Below are positions 50,163-62,600 of a stretch of 64,000 nucleotides of DNA, piece by piece. Below the pieces are notes generated by a model. It saw only the letters and a program-made list of their open reading frames with translations, had not been told where the DNA came from and searched no databases. Where the stretch lies: assembly GCA_032718565.1 (NCBI GenBank), contig JAVGVS010000626.1:62001-126000 (forward strand). The letters are read 5' to 3'. The position numbers were made by a program, and so were the translations under genes. Origin of the DNA: Distichodus sexfasciatus (lineage: Eukaryota > Chordata > Actinopteri > Characiformes > Distichodontidae). Positions within the stretch are counted from its first letter, which is position 1. Every line of letters starts with the position of its first letter.

Positions 50163-50166
<4 letters not shown>

Positions 50167-50445
50167 CTTTGTATTACTATCTTTGTGAGGTCTTTCCAAA
50201 GACTCCCATAATGACTAGATGTATATAATTTTACACCTACACCTAATCCTAACCCTAACCTTAACCTCAGTAACCAAATGCACATCTTTTACCTCTTTTA
50301 GTTTCTCAAATAAAACAAGCACATTTTCTATAAAGTCATTTTTCCACATGAGGACCTCTCAAATGTCCCCACAAAACCCAAAAAAACAGATAAAAGTGAT
50401 TTTAGAGACAAAAAGGTCCCCACAATGCAATAAATACATGGCCAC
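50163..50445 (+). repeat. GGGGAC dispersed element, copy 5
   Basis: Full-length copy abutting the edge of the CpG island, with a 60-bp CA run immediately on its left (50101-50163) and another on its right (50449-50515). Confidence 0.8.
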
Positions 50446-50917
50446 ACACGCGCACACACACACACACACACACATACACACACGCACACACACACACACA
50501 CACCCCCACACCCACACATCCAGCTTTTTTTTTTTTTTAATTATAAGAATATCCATCAATCTGCGCTACAATCGCTGTTATTTGTGCAATTATTGATTGT
50601 GTTGATATGTAAAGTTTGTTTTGTAAGTTTAAGAAACACTAAACAAAGCCATTTTGTAATACACATATTACAATATAAACATTACTGTAATAGCTGCTGT
50701 TAAGCCCTGAGCAAAACACAACACTAAAAACGTGCAGACGTGAAGTTGGATTTTAAGCAGATTTATCCTCACCACAACTCTCTCAGTGTTGTGTGAAAAC
50801 TCTACAAGCTTTTTACACCTCTAAAGGCAGTGTGAGTGTGAGAGTGACAGGGCCAGAAGCAGGTTACTGCCACTCTGCAGCTGATTCATTTTTAAAGCTG
50901 CACATTAGCGTTCCCCT

Positions 50918-50931
50918 GCAGTAGGTGGCGC
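50918..50931 (+). promoter_or_regulatory. CTCF-like motif, 13 of 14
   Basis: GCAGTAGGTGGCGC matches the CTCF core CCASYAGRKGGCRS at 13 of 14 positions. It lies between the lrrc4b CpG island and the cpRAS gene. Confidence 0.35.
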
Positions 50932-50954
50932 TCTAATTCTCACCACATTGAGTC

Positions 50955-51006
50955 ATGAAGCGCATGAAGGTTCTGCTGCTGCTGGTGATGATCTTCATCG
51001 GAACCT
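50955..51006 (+). CDS. Candidate signal-peptide exon of an unknown small secreted protein
   Basis: ATG opens a 17-codon stretch MKRMKVLLLLVMIFIGT, a textbook signal peptide (basic start, nine-residue hydrophobic core), and then reaches a possible donor (T/GTAGGT). A cysteine-bearing open stretch at 52575-52718 after an AG would join in phase 1, but it lies by repeats and matches no family I recognise. Function unknown; it may be chance. Confidence 0.22.
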
Positions 51007-51412
51007 GTAGGTTTCCACCTGGACGTGAAGCTCTGCAGCTCCTCCTCCAATCCTCCTCAGACAGGAAAATTTACATATTTACATACTGTTTTACAACCTG
51101 CAGGAGCTCCTCTAAAGGCCTTTGATAGTAGAATGAACGTATTTCACTGAAAGCTTATTTCACTGAAAGATTTGAAGTTTGTTTAGTTCTAAAATGAGAT
51201 ATTGTAACACAGTTTCCCACAGGTTCTAATAAGATTTTTTTTAATCATCTTTCAAAGTTTAAATGACAAGTTTGAGCTCATCAGTGTTGAATAATTCATT
51301 TACAATTTACAGTCTTGGAATTAGAGATACTCAAAATTCAGTTTAAGATCCTACCTAGATCTCCTTTGTCGTGTTGACGCTCTCAACTCAATGACTGATG
51401 TTAAAGAAATGT

Positions 51413-51540
51413 ACATTTACTTTTGCAGCTTTTAGCAGATGCTCTTGTCCAGAGCAACATGCAACAGTACAACTGTTCTTCAACCTGTAAAACTATGTTA
51501 GAGAAAAGTCAGAAGTTCGTACACAGGCAACAATAACTTG
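51413..51540 (-). mobile_element. SINE-B fragment
   Basis: TTTAGCAGATGCTCTTGTCCAGAGCAAC, the reverse tail of the family; remainder diverged. Confidence 0.5.
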
Positions 51541-52185
51541 TTAGTGGGTTAGTGTTATTTTTGCAGAAATGTCATGCATTTCCAAAACCTTTCCAAACAT
51601 TCCACTGTAGAAATGATACACTCTGAGCTATTGTGTTTGTTCATTTCAGCAAAATAAAGATTTATTAAAATGACCAGGAAAAGCTTTGCAAATTGGAGGG
51701 AAGAGCTGAAGTAGATATTTTATTTAAATGATATCATTCAGACTTGATCATATGGCCATAATATTTGATGTCTATTTTTACATTCATGGGTACAATGAGC
51801 AGATACTGAAAAAACAAATGTGGGGGTTTTTTTCCAAGGAAACTACCATGCATACTATCAGAAATAAAAAAAAGAGAACAGTAAAGCATCTGAACTGGTA
51901 CACCTGGTAAACATAAATTAGTTACTTAGTAAATTCTTATGGCCTTTTTTAATGAAATAAAAAAACAGGCTTTATGTTTATTATCAGTGGCTTCTAATCA
52001 TGATGAAATTTCACATTTTCTTTTTATATCTCTAGTTTAAAGTTCATATTTTAAAGTCTATTTATATATGCACATTTTATGTGCCTTATTTGTTTTTGTG
52101 CTCTGTAGAAACTGCAGCCATGTCGTCTGATCTCTCGGTATACTTGTATATAGCAGAGATTACTTTGGCTTTGAAATTCATTCAA

Positions 52186-52345
52186 TTATTCATTCATTAT
52201 TCATTCATTCATTCATTCATTCATTCATATCAGAACTGCTTAATCCTAACCTGGGTTGCGGGGGAATCGGAGCCTATCCCAGGACCTAGGAATGCAAGGC
52301 GGGGACCAACCCTGGGCAGGTGCCAACTCAAATTACTTAAATGGA
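52186..52345 (-). repeat. LINE/SINE 3' tail with ATTC repeat
   Basis: CATTCATTCATTCATT followed by AGAACTGCTTAATCCTAACC and GGAGCCTATCCCAGG..GGCGGGG, the usual inverted tail of a fish non-LTR element. Confidence 0.65.
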
Positions 52346-52771
52346 GACAAACCTAAATGTAACACATTAGGGTAAGCAAGTGATAGATAGAGGCCATAAG
52401 ACAGGATGACCTCTAGTGGTAGGACAGAGGATAATAAATGACCTGCACTGGGGGAGGAATAAAGTCTCTGTTCACACTGCACTGGACACAGCTACACCAG
52501 ACGTTGTTAAAGGAATAAAACCCTGCTGTCACTTTAAACTGTCACATTGCTTCTTTACTTTGAGACGCGCTGCAGATAAAAAGTTGGTCACCAAGGCATC
52601 AGTGTCCACCTTCACAGTTTACCCAAAAGATGGCTCCCATTTTCTGTACTCAAAGTTCTGTCCCCAAATGTGTCTCTCACTATGTTGGCAGACTACTCTT
52701 CCCCTTCTGTTCTACTGAAAAACATCTGGAGAGGCACAAGAAAGGCATCAACACACTCCGACCTGGCACAC

Positions 52772-52850
52772 AGGCAACGTTGGTTGGATTTGAACCCACA
52801 ACCTCTTAGTCCAGAGTCAAACATCCTAACCACTAAACCACCAACCCCTG
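52772..52850 (-). mobile_element. SINE-B head fragment
   Basis: GGATTTGAACCCACAACC and ATCCTAACCACTAAACCACC are the inverted B and A boxes. Confidence 0.55.
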
Positions 52851-53055
52851 CCACCGCAACTTTAACCTCAACCCCAATCCCAATCATAACTCTAACCCTA
52901 ATCAACCTCAACCTGAACATCAACAGCAAGCTCAACCTCAACACAAACCTCAACCTCAATGGTAATGTTATTCAGTTACATCCTCCATCCAGTGTCCTCT
53001 GCACACACACACACACTTACACACACCAAGCACTTTTACACCCCCCATGCATCTA

Positions 53056-53087
<32 letters not shown>

Positions 53088-54074
53088 TATCCTCCTCTCC
53101 TCCATGCATGGGGTTTTTGTTCGGAATGCTGATTTCACTAAGGATCAAACAGATATCACCCCCATCCTCCACTCTCTCCATCCCTCCACCTTCACCTCCA
53201 TCTCTCTCTCTCCCACTCTCTCTCTCCTCCATTAAGAATCCAGTCACACAGTAGTGCAGTGGATACTCCTCCTTCCTTCACTGTTCCACCGTACAACCTC
53301 CCTCTCTCTCCCTCTCTCTCCCTCTCTCTCTACCCCCCCCCTCTCTCCCCCTCTCTTTCTCTCCGTCTCTTCTCTCATCTTTCTCATGTATGATATGATA
53401 GTCATCCTCCCAATGTCATGCTGAGATGGGTGACTGAGAGAGTGAGAGTATGCACATGCACATGGCTAACTCATTTGCGTGGTTTTGTTACATTTATATA
53501 TTTCTAGAAAAGACACAGACATGTAACCTTACTCTGTGTGTGTGTGTGTGTGTGTTAATACACTGTGTAGTATTCATCAGCCTGATTATTGCACAGAGGA
53601 AGGCACCACACACACACCACACCACACACACAGATCAGTGCAGTGTCCTCCATATTTGCATACCTGTGAAAATCAAACTGCAAAAATAACTTCAATGTCA
53701 CTGTGTGAGTGTGTGTCTTGTGTGTGAGTGTGTGTTTCGTGTGTGAGTGTGTATGTGTATAAGAGAGAGGGTGGGAGGGAGTCTAGAGTGACAGTATCTA
53801 AGCAACTACATCCATCTCCATGGAAACAACAGAAACGACATCACTTCCTGTCTGTGAGAAAATTGTTTAGTTCTTACACAATCTGTTGTGTGTATGTGTG
53901 TGTAGGTGTGTGTGTGAGTGTCTGTGTGTAGGAGACAGAAACATTATAAATGAGAGTATGTATGGGAAAGGAAAATTTTAGAATGTGCATGTGTGCATGT
54001 GTGTGTTGCAAGCTAGAACAGTACACATATGAGAATTACTGATGTACACTGATGAGTGGACCTTCATCTAACAT

Positions 54075-54410
54075 TGTACCATCATCATCATCATCATCAT
54101 CATCATCACCACCATCATCATCACCACCACCATCATCACAATCACGACTATCAGCAACATCATCACTACCACCACCACTATCACCATCACCCTCATCATC
54201 ATCACCAATACCACCATCATCATCACAATCATCACTACCACCACCACCAACACCCTCACCCTCATCATCATCATCATCATCATCAACAACATCAACATCA
54301 TCAACATCATCATCATCACCCTCATCATCACCCTCATCATCATCATCATCACCATCATCATCACCACATCATCATCATCATCATCATCATCACCACCATC
54401 ACCCTCATCC

Positions 54411-54443
<33 letters not shown>

Positions 54444-54662
54444 CCACCACCATCACCCTCATCATCATCATCATAACCATCATCATCACTAATACTGCCA
54501 TCACCATCATCATCACCATCATCACCACCCTCATGCTCATCATCATCATCATCATCATTATCAACATCAACATCATCATCACCATCACCATCACCATCAC
54601 CATCACCATCACCATCATCACCACGATCGCCATCATCATCATCACCATCATCACCACCATCA
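54075..54662 (+). repeat. CAT/CAC trinucleotide array
   Basis: About 590 bp of ATC units with ACC and CTC variants. All six frames stay open and give poly-His, poly-Ile/Thr, poly-Ser or Met/Asp-rich strings; none is a gene. Confidence 0.97.
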
Positions 54663-55061
54663 CACACACACCTAACACTTTTGTAATTATAGATTTATTC
54701 ATAATTTGAATTAGTGTGAAGTTCTACTGAGACATCTGGATTAGTGTTAGTACAAGTTAATCACAAGCAATAAGAACACTATCATATTACAGCTAACACT
54801 GATTTATAATAACAAACTTTAATATTAGTTGAAGTTAAAAGTCACATCCTGCTAATGTCTTGAAAAACCTCACACAACAGTAAAGTGTTGGGAAGTGAAT
54901 TTTATTAAGCATTTGAGCATTTTCACATCAACTACTGATACATGGTTCATCTTTTAATTCTTGTGTTTCATAGTCAGAAGATTTGTTTTGTTTTTTTTTT
55001 TACACTGTTCAGACTTCACCGTGTATTACATAGGCATCATATATAACACACACACACACAG

Positions 55062-55335
55062 AGTCGCATATTACTATCTTTGCGAGGTCCTTTCACCGAT
55101 TCACATAATAACTAGATGTACATAATTTTATGCCTACACCCAACCCTAACCCTAACCTTAACCTCAGTAACCAAAAGCATATATTTTACTCAAATCGTTT
55201 CTCAAACGAAATGAGCACATTTTCTTTAAAGTCATTTTTCTTCATGGCGACCTTTCAAATATCCCCACAAAGCCTCAAAAAATGAATAAAAGTGATTTCA
55301 GGGGACAAAAAGGTCCTCCCAATGCAATAAATACA
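55062..55335 (+). repeat. GGGGAC dispersed element, copy 6
   Basis: Full-length, more diverged copy between lrrc4b and the cpRAS-like gene; CA repeats at 55048-55060 and 55333-55348. Confidence 0.75.
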
Positions 55336-55381
55336 CACACACACACACAAATCTAGTTTGTTTGTGGCCTGCAGGGCAGTG

Positions 55382-55395
55382 CTGCCCTCTAGTGG
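55382..55395 (-). promoter_or_regulatory. CTCF-type motif, exact
   Basis: CCACTAGAGGGCAG on the minus strand matches CCASYAGRKGGCRS at all 14 positions. Confidence 0.45.
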
Positions 55396-55639
55396 AGAGG
55401 TTCTCTCGCTCACACACACACTAACACACACACACACACACACAGTGAATAGTCTTTGGGTCTCTTGTCAGTGTCCAGCAGGTGCAGGTGTGCTGTGTGT
55501 TTACTGGTTCTGTCCCTTTAAAGCAGTGGTTCTCAAACTTTTTCTGCAGCTCTTGTGTAGAACCCACAATGAGAAACTAGAGGAGCTTAAATATTTGCTT
55601 TTAGTTATTAGGGTTAGATGTAGTCATAACATGATTTAC

Positions 55640-55851
55640 ATCTAGTCACTACAGTCATTGGACCTTGTAAAGACAACAAACCAGGTGTGTGTGTGTGTGT
55701 GTGTGTTGGAGCTGGTTGTAAGAATTTGGTTGTCCACTAAAAGACCATGTCTTGGTCAGGATGTGTGTGTTTGTGTGTGTGTATGTGTGTGTGTGAGGAT
55801 GATCCGATGAGTTCATGTTCAGGTTTGATGTGAGAAACTAAAAGAGTTCAA
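55640..55851 (-). repeat. GGGGAC dispersed element, copy 7, degraded
   Basis: Retains CATTGGACCTTGTAAAGACAA, TG repeats and GTTTGATGTGAGAAACTAAAAG, the last shared with copy 8. Boundaries are vague. Confidence 0.4.
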
Positions 55852-56070
55852 ACAGGCAGTTGGTACTGTAAGGCGGAGGCTCGCTGGTTCAAGTCCCCGT
55901 GTGATAGAAGGTACCAGTGAGGAACTCATGAGCAAGGTACCATCCCCAAGCACTGCTGCCAAAAACTACCCACTGCTCCTTCAGGGATGGGTCAAATGCA
56001 GAGCTCACATGTGGTTGTGCTGTGTTCACAATGACAAATAATCACTTAAAATACACTCACTCACTTTAGG
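55852..56070 (+). mobile_element. SINE-A copy
   Basis: GGCAGTTGG head, GGTTCAAGTCC B box, GAGGAACTCATGAGCAAGG and CAAATAATCACTTA tail. Confidence 0.75.
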
Positions 56071-56258
56071 TTAATGAAGGTACAGGTTTGGCTTGTGTGA
56101 AGTATTATTTACAAAGAAAGTGTGATACAGCTGTGTGTTTGAGAAGTAACTAACTAACCCCACACTTATTAAGAACCCTTGTTTATTTCATTAAAAGTGC
56201 ACTAGCTTTCATGACTGTGTTCTTGTTGTCTGTGTTCTTCCTCTAACAGTGTGTGTAA

Positions 56259-56659
56259 TAGGGCTGGGTTCAAAAAATCGATTCAGCGATCAATATCGAT
56301 TCTCGTTCGAAAAATATGATATCGATTAAAAAATTCGCGGATCGATCTTTTCCTGCGGCTATGCACTACTTCTCGCGACCGCGCAGGGAGAGCTATAAAA
56401 ACGTGAGACCGGTGAAACCGAAACCAAATAGAGCCATGGCTGAAGCTGCTCCGCTCAAATCACCGTCTGGCCTAAAGGCCGATGTTTGGCAACACTTCGG
56501 TTTTAAAACAAGTTATTTTATAACCAAGCAAAACTAGTATTGACGCAAAGAAATCTCTAAATAAATCGATATCGAATCGAATCGAGAATTGAATCGGATC
56601 ATGACCTTGTGAATCGGAATTGAATCGATTCAGGAAATCAGCAACGATACCCAGCCCTA
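56259..56659 (+). mobile_element. hAT internal-deletion derivative with exact target duplication
   Basis: Ends TAGGGCTGGG and CCCAGCCCTA, identical flanks GTGTGTAA (56251-56258, 56660-56667), ATCGAT-rich termini. It keeps the probable start of a transposase: ATG at about 56436 opens MAEAAPLKSPSGLKADVWQH, a BED-finger-like beginning, then stops. Confidence 0.88.
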
Positions 56660-56823
56660 GTGTGTAAAGGTGTGTAACTCAGCTGGGCAGCGGTTGTTGA
56701 TGTAAGTGAAGCATTACAGGTTTAAAGAACATATACGAACTAACGTTTGCTGCCTCTGATAAACGCTGCGAATGTAAAGGGGTGTGTGTGTTTGTGTGTG
56801 TGTGTGTGTTACCTGTAAGATCT

Positions 56824-56896
56824 TTATGGTGGACACACTGCTCTGTAACTGTTCTTCATAGCGAACATCACAGCAGCAGCATCGTCTGAGAGAGAC

Positions 56897-56931
<35 letters not shown>

Positions 56932-59564
56932 AGACAGAACTGCACGAGAATTACAATCCAAACCACACACACTCAACCTGCCAAACACTCAACACACCTG
57001 CAGCTCTACACCATATAACACACCACAACACCACCACACACCATCATACACCACACGACACCACTACACAACATCACACACCATCATACACCACACAACA
57101 CACCACAACACCCCCACACATCACCACACACCATCACACACCATCATACACCACACAATTCACCACAACACCACCACACAGCATCACACACCATCGTACG
57201 CCACACAACACACCACAACATCACACACCACCGCACAGCATCACACACCATCATACACCACACAACACCACCACACAGCATCATACACCACACAACACAC
57301 CACATCACACACCACCACGCAGCATCACACACCATCATACACCACACCACCACACAGCATCACACACCATCATACACCACACAACACACCACAACACCCC
57401 CACACATCACCACACACCATCATACACCGCACAGTACACCACAACACAGCATCACACAGCATCACACAACACACCACAACATCATACACCACCACACAGC
57501 ATCACACACCATCACACACCACACAACACACCACAACATCACACACCACCACTCAGCATCACACACCATCATACACCACACCACCACACAACATCACACA
57601 CCCCCACACATCACCACACACCATCATACACCACACAATACATCACAACACCACCACACAGCATCACACACCATCATACACCACACAACACACCACAACA
57701 CCCCCACACATCACCACACACCATCATACACCACACAATACACCACAACACCACCACAGAGCATCATACACCATACAACACACCACAACACCACCACACA
57801 GCATCACACACCATCATACACCACACCACATCATACATCACCACACAACACCATTACACACCACAACACTACCACACAGCATCACACACCATCATACACC
57901 ACACAACTCCACACCACCACACACCATCGCACAACACCACACACCGTCACACACCACAACACCACAAAACATCACACTGCACAACACACCACACCACCAC
58001 CACACAGCATCTCACAATATCAAACCATACCACATACAATCACACACCACACAACACCACACAGCATCATACACCATCACACACCACACAACACCCCACC
58101 CCACCTTCAGCATCACACACCACAACATCAAACACCACCACACACAATCACATAGCATCATACACCACAAAACACCTTCACACACCACCATACAACACCA
58201 CTGCACACCACAACACCATCACACACCACACAATGCACCACCAAACCAAACAACACACCACAACAACACACACCACACAGCACACATCATCACACACCAC
58301 ATCAAACAACACCACACAACAGTGAGTCTGTGTCTTATTCATCATGTTAACAAATGTCTCCACTGATAGAAAACAATTTATTAACTTACTGAATTAGTTC
58401 ATTTGTGACCTAAATAATAGAATATTATAAAATTTGTGTTTGTGTGTGTCTCACATGTGTATGTTTGTGCAGGTTTTTGTAGATGGAGTCTGTGGTTCGG
58501 AGCCACCGGCTGTACAAACACTCATCTTCGTTATTCTGTCTGTAGTCCCTGTGACACACAAACACATTTAGACACACACACACAGGCATACACACACAAG
58601 TGGTGTATAAATGTGGACTCACAGTGCTCTCTGGATCAGCTGTATCTGTGTGTCTCTCTCTTGCTGTGCATCTCTAATGCGGCCCCTGAGGGCCAACGCT
58701 GCACTCGTCTGACACATGTTCACCATCAGTACCGACACACACAGCGACGAGAGCACACACGCACTACACACACACACACGTTTTAACACTTCAGCTTTCA
58801 GGTGCAAACTTTAGTAACTGCTTACAGCTAAAATGAAAACTGAAACACAGTATTCACTGTATTATGGAACGGCGGAAGTCACCTGTCTTCTGTGGTTTCT
58901 AGGGTAACAGTTTGTACTCGCAGCATGCTCCGCTCACCCAGTCCCCGAAATCTCACCTGCACCTGCACACACACACTCCTGCCAAGGAGTAACCCTGTAG
59001 AGAGAGAGAGAGAGAGAGGGTGTGTTTAAACATCAGTGTATGGTCAGGCTGAATTATACCACATCAGTCACATGGTGCTGAAGCTCCGCCCACCGTGAGC
59101 ATTATCACTCTCTCCAAACCGGAAGGTGACATCTGACTGCCGAGTGACGATGCCCACCTCCCGAATCCCACAATGCCCTGCTTCTTTCTCCCCTATCACC
59201 CTCCTGAAACCAACACACACACACACAATTATATTGGTTATATAGTTTACTAGGGGTGGGACGAGATGTCCTGCCACGAGATCTGGGAATATTAAGATGT
59301 GCCGATATTTCTGGTTGAGGTGAAAAGCAGTCTCACAAAATAGTTGACACTTTCACCAGCAAAATCTAGCGTCTGCATGCGCTCAACTCAACGCGCTCAG
59401 TTTTCTAACAGTGGAAACATCTGGTCACATGATGAATACACCACACATACTCACAGTGTTACAGGCAGCAGCAGGGTTACAGTGCAGTGTGTCGCAAAGA
59501 TTTTATCATTGATGAGTTTCATAAACTCAACATACAGCTCATCACAGCTGGCAATCACCACCTA

Positions 59565-59604
<40 letters not shown>

Positions 59605-62600
59605 GTTAAGCAGTTCAGCTCACTGCTCTGTTTTTACCCTCCTTTATGCCATGCTATAACCCTACACCCCTAACACCCAACACACACACCTTTCCTCCTG
59701 TTTTGTCTGTAAGTCGTCCCAGCTGCTCCAGTCTGCAGTCCGTACCCTCCTGACACACCACCGACACACACACACTGCAGAGAGAGAGGGATGGAGAGAG
59801 AAAAGGGCTGTGTGTGTGTTCATGTATTTAGGGGTTTGTGAGGACCATGGGTGTGTTTCCCAATATCACAGTTGCTAACTACGTTAGGAACTAACATAGT
59901 GTATATTAGAAACTAACAAAGTGTTGCTGACATAGTTAGCAAGTACGCTTTTGGGAACGCACCTCTTGTTGTCTCCTAAAAGATCTGGGAAAACTATGAT
60001 TTGTCCGTATTTTCTGGTTTGTGGGGACATTGTGGTTTGTGAGGACCGGTCCTCATGGCCTTATAGTAAATCTCCAGGTTTGATGTGAGAAACTAAAAAA
60101 GGTTAAAGATGTGCTTTTGGCTACTGAGGTTAAAGTTAGGGTTAGAGGTAGAGGCTGAGGCTGTAGTGTTATTTAGCTCACAAAGATAGTAATAAAAGTG
60201 TGTGTGTGTCTGTTATGAGAGAGAGTGTGTGTCTACCTGTGTGCAGCTGCAGTCTCTCCCAGCTCCTGGTAGAATATGGCCGATGATACGGGCAAGTGTG
60301 TGTGTGTGTGAGGCTGGTGTGAGGAGTGTGAGGACAAACTGCCCAAACCAGCATCAGCAGCAGCACAGCTCCACAGCACCACCTTCAGGGAGGAACATGA
60401 TAATGCACACCAATCACACCAACACACAATATCCCTGAATTATACACACACCGACACAGTCCCAAAGAACTGAGCTCAGACCTTGTGTGGATGTCACTGC
60501 CTCAAGTCCTGTCACTTCATGTGATCTCACACACACACACACTCGATGGTGTTGAGATCAGGACTCTTATATGTGTACCTAGAAGAACTGAGGCTGGTTT
60601 GAAAGCAAAAGCTGCTCGCACCAAATATTCATTTTATTTAAATATTTCTTGTGCTAACTCACTTTTCGAAGTCAAAAATCAAAGATTTTTGACTTGATTG
60701 ACAGTTTTCAATATGAAAGATTTCGATATCCAGTCTATTAATAGAAGTGTATTCTTAAAAAGTCTGACTGAAATTTAAGTTTGTACAGATATTATAGCAG
60801 CATTTTTGGAGAACCATTCTGTGCAATAATTTTCAATAATGATTGCAGATATAGTTAGTTAAAAAGTGACCAGTGATATATACATGTTTAACGGTTTTGC
60901 AAATAGTAGAGGCAGTGCAAAAATTGTGCAAATATTATGGCAATGTTGTAGCAATAGTAATACTGTACAGTTTGTAAGTATAGACATTTTTCTTATTCTT
61001 ATACATCTTTTCAGAGAGGGTTTGAGTGCAACATGAAAGAGATAGTCCGTATAGCAGCATGTGCATCACAGCAACGGTGAGGTATAAAGTGCAGAGCTGC
61101 AACAGAGTTAGTTCACAGTCCAAGTGTGTGTGGGGGGGGAGTGTGGGCGCAGGAAGTGTGTTTAAGAGTCTGATGGCTTGTGGGAAAAAGCTACCACGCA
61201 TTCTGCTGGAACGAGTCCTGATGCTGCGGTAGCGTCTGCCGGATGGGAGGAGTGTAAAGAGACCATGCAATCATTTTGCAAATTAATTTAAAAAAAACAA
61301 CAATTATATATCAGCCCCCAGCATGAAGCCAGAACCAGTCAGCACCTTATAGCACACCATCTTTTTAAAAACGTATAAATAAAGTAGGTATTTGTGGTCC
61401 CTTGTCTGAATGTATCAAATGTGTTGAATGTGTCATTTTCACAACTTTCATGACATCTGCATTCTGAGCACTTCGACAGGAAGTGTTATAAAGGGTCACT
61501 GACCTTTGACCCTGGTCGCTGAGAGGCCATGACTGTGGAGATCAGAACGGCAGGTCCCAGAGCACTGCATCCTCCCTCTTGCAGACTGAATACACACACA
61601 CACACACACCTCTGTGGCATTTACACCTCTAGGATTTGTGTGTGACTGTGTTCAGAGCAGGTGTAGTTACTTGTAAATCTCCATCTGGAGGCTGGCTTGA
61701 TTGACAGAGAGAGGGGGCGGAGCTGCAAAGTTAAGCCCCACCTCTCTCAGGTAGTCGCTGTTGGTCAGATCAGCACCTTCTACAACCTGAGATGCAGTGT
61801 CACCATGACCATGTAGTGTAACCTGCAAATAAACATACACACACACAAACACACGCATGTGAGCCAACTCCCTAACCGTTACACTACCAACTGCCCTACC
61901 TACAAACTGCTCAAATCCCGCCCACTTTACACACACACAAACACAGACACATGAACACAAACACAAGAAGTCACATTGAGAACAACCTTATCACTGAAGG
62001 AGACGAGCGTAATCTGGAGATTAGGATCACTCTCACTTAAAGCCTGAACACACTGCAGCAGGGCCTCCTGCACTGCCTGGACACAGGCACATACACAAAC
62101 ACACACATTTACACACACACATGGACAAAACACACACACTCATGCACAATATAAAAGCTGCAGAGTTTATGCAAAAATGCACACGCAGTGCCATCTGATG
62201 GAACTCACATGTAGGCGAGACCTGTAGCCGTAACCACCCTCTCCATCGACCTGCAGTTGAACACAAACAACAAAGTTTGTTTACCATAACACACACGTGT
62301 TACACCCCCCCACAAACACACTCACACACCTGGGCACACACACTGCTGGAGTGTGAGGTGTCGATGCAGAATATCAGCAGACTGCTTTCTGTGCCGTGGG
62401 TGCTGAGGTCAGGGGTCAACAGGAAGAGGTGGTCCTCACAGCCTGGGGGTCGCTCGGGAACACCAGAGTCCCACGACCGGCAAAAATAACACTCTTTTAC
62501 CTCACCAGGAGAAAGAGAAGGAGTGTGAGAACAACACAGAGTGTGCGAGTGTGTGTGTGTGTGTGTGTGACTGTGTGTTAGATCTACAGTTCCTTCAGTT

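Noticed and set aside
54052..54709. Long frames (up to 217 codons) on both strands
   Set aside because: They translate a CAT trinucleotide array into His, Ile, Ser or Asp/Met strings; no start context, splice or domain evidence.
57144..58363. Trp/Cys/Met-rich minus-strand frames
   Set aside because: Translations of the CACACCA minisatellite.
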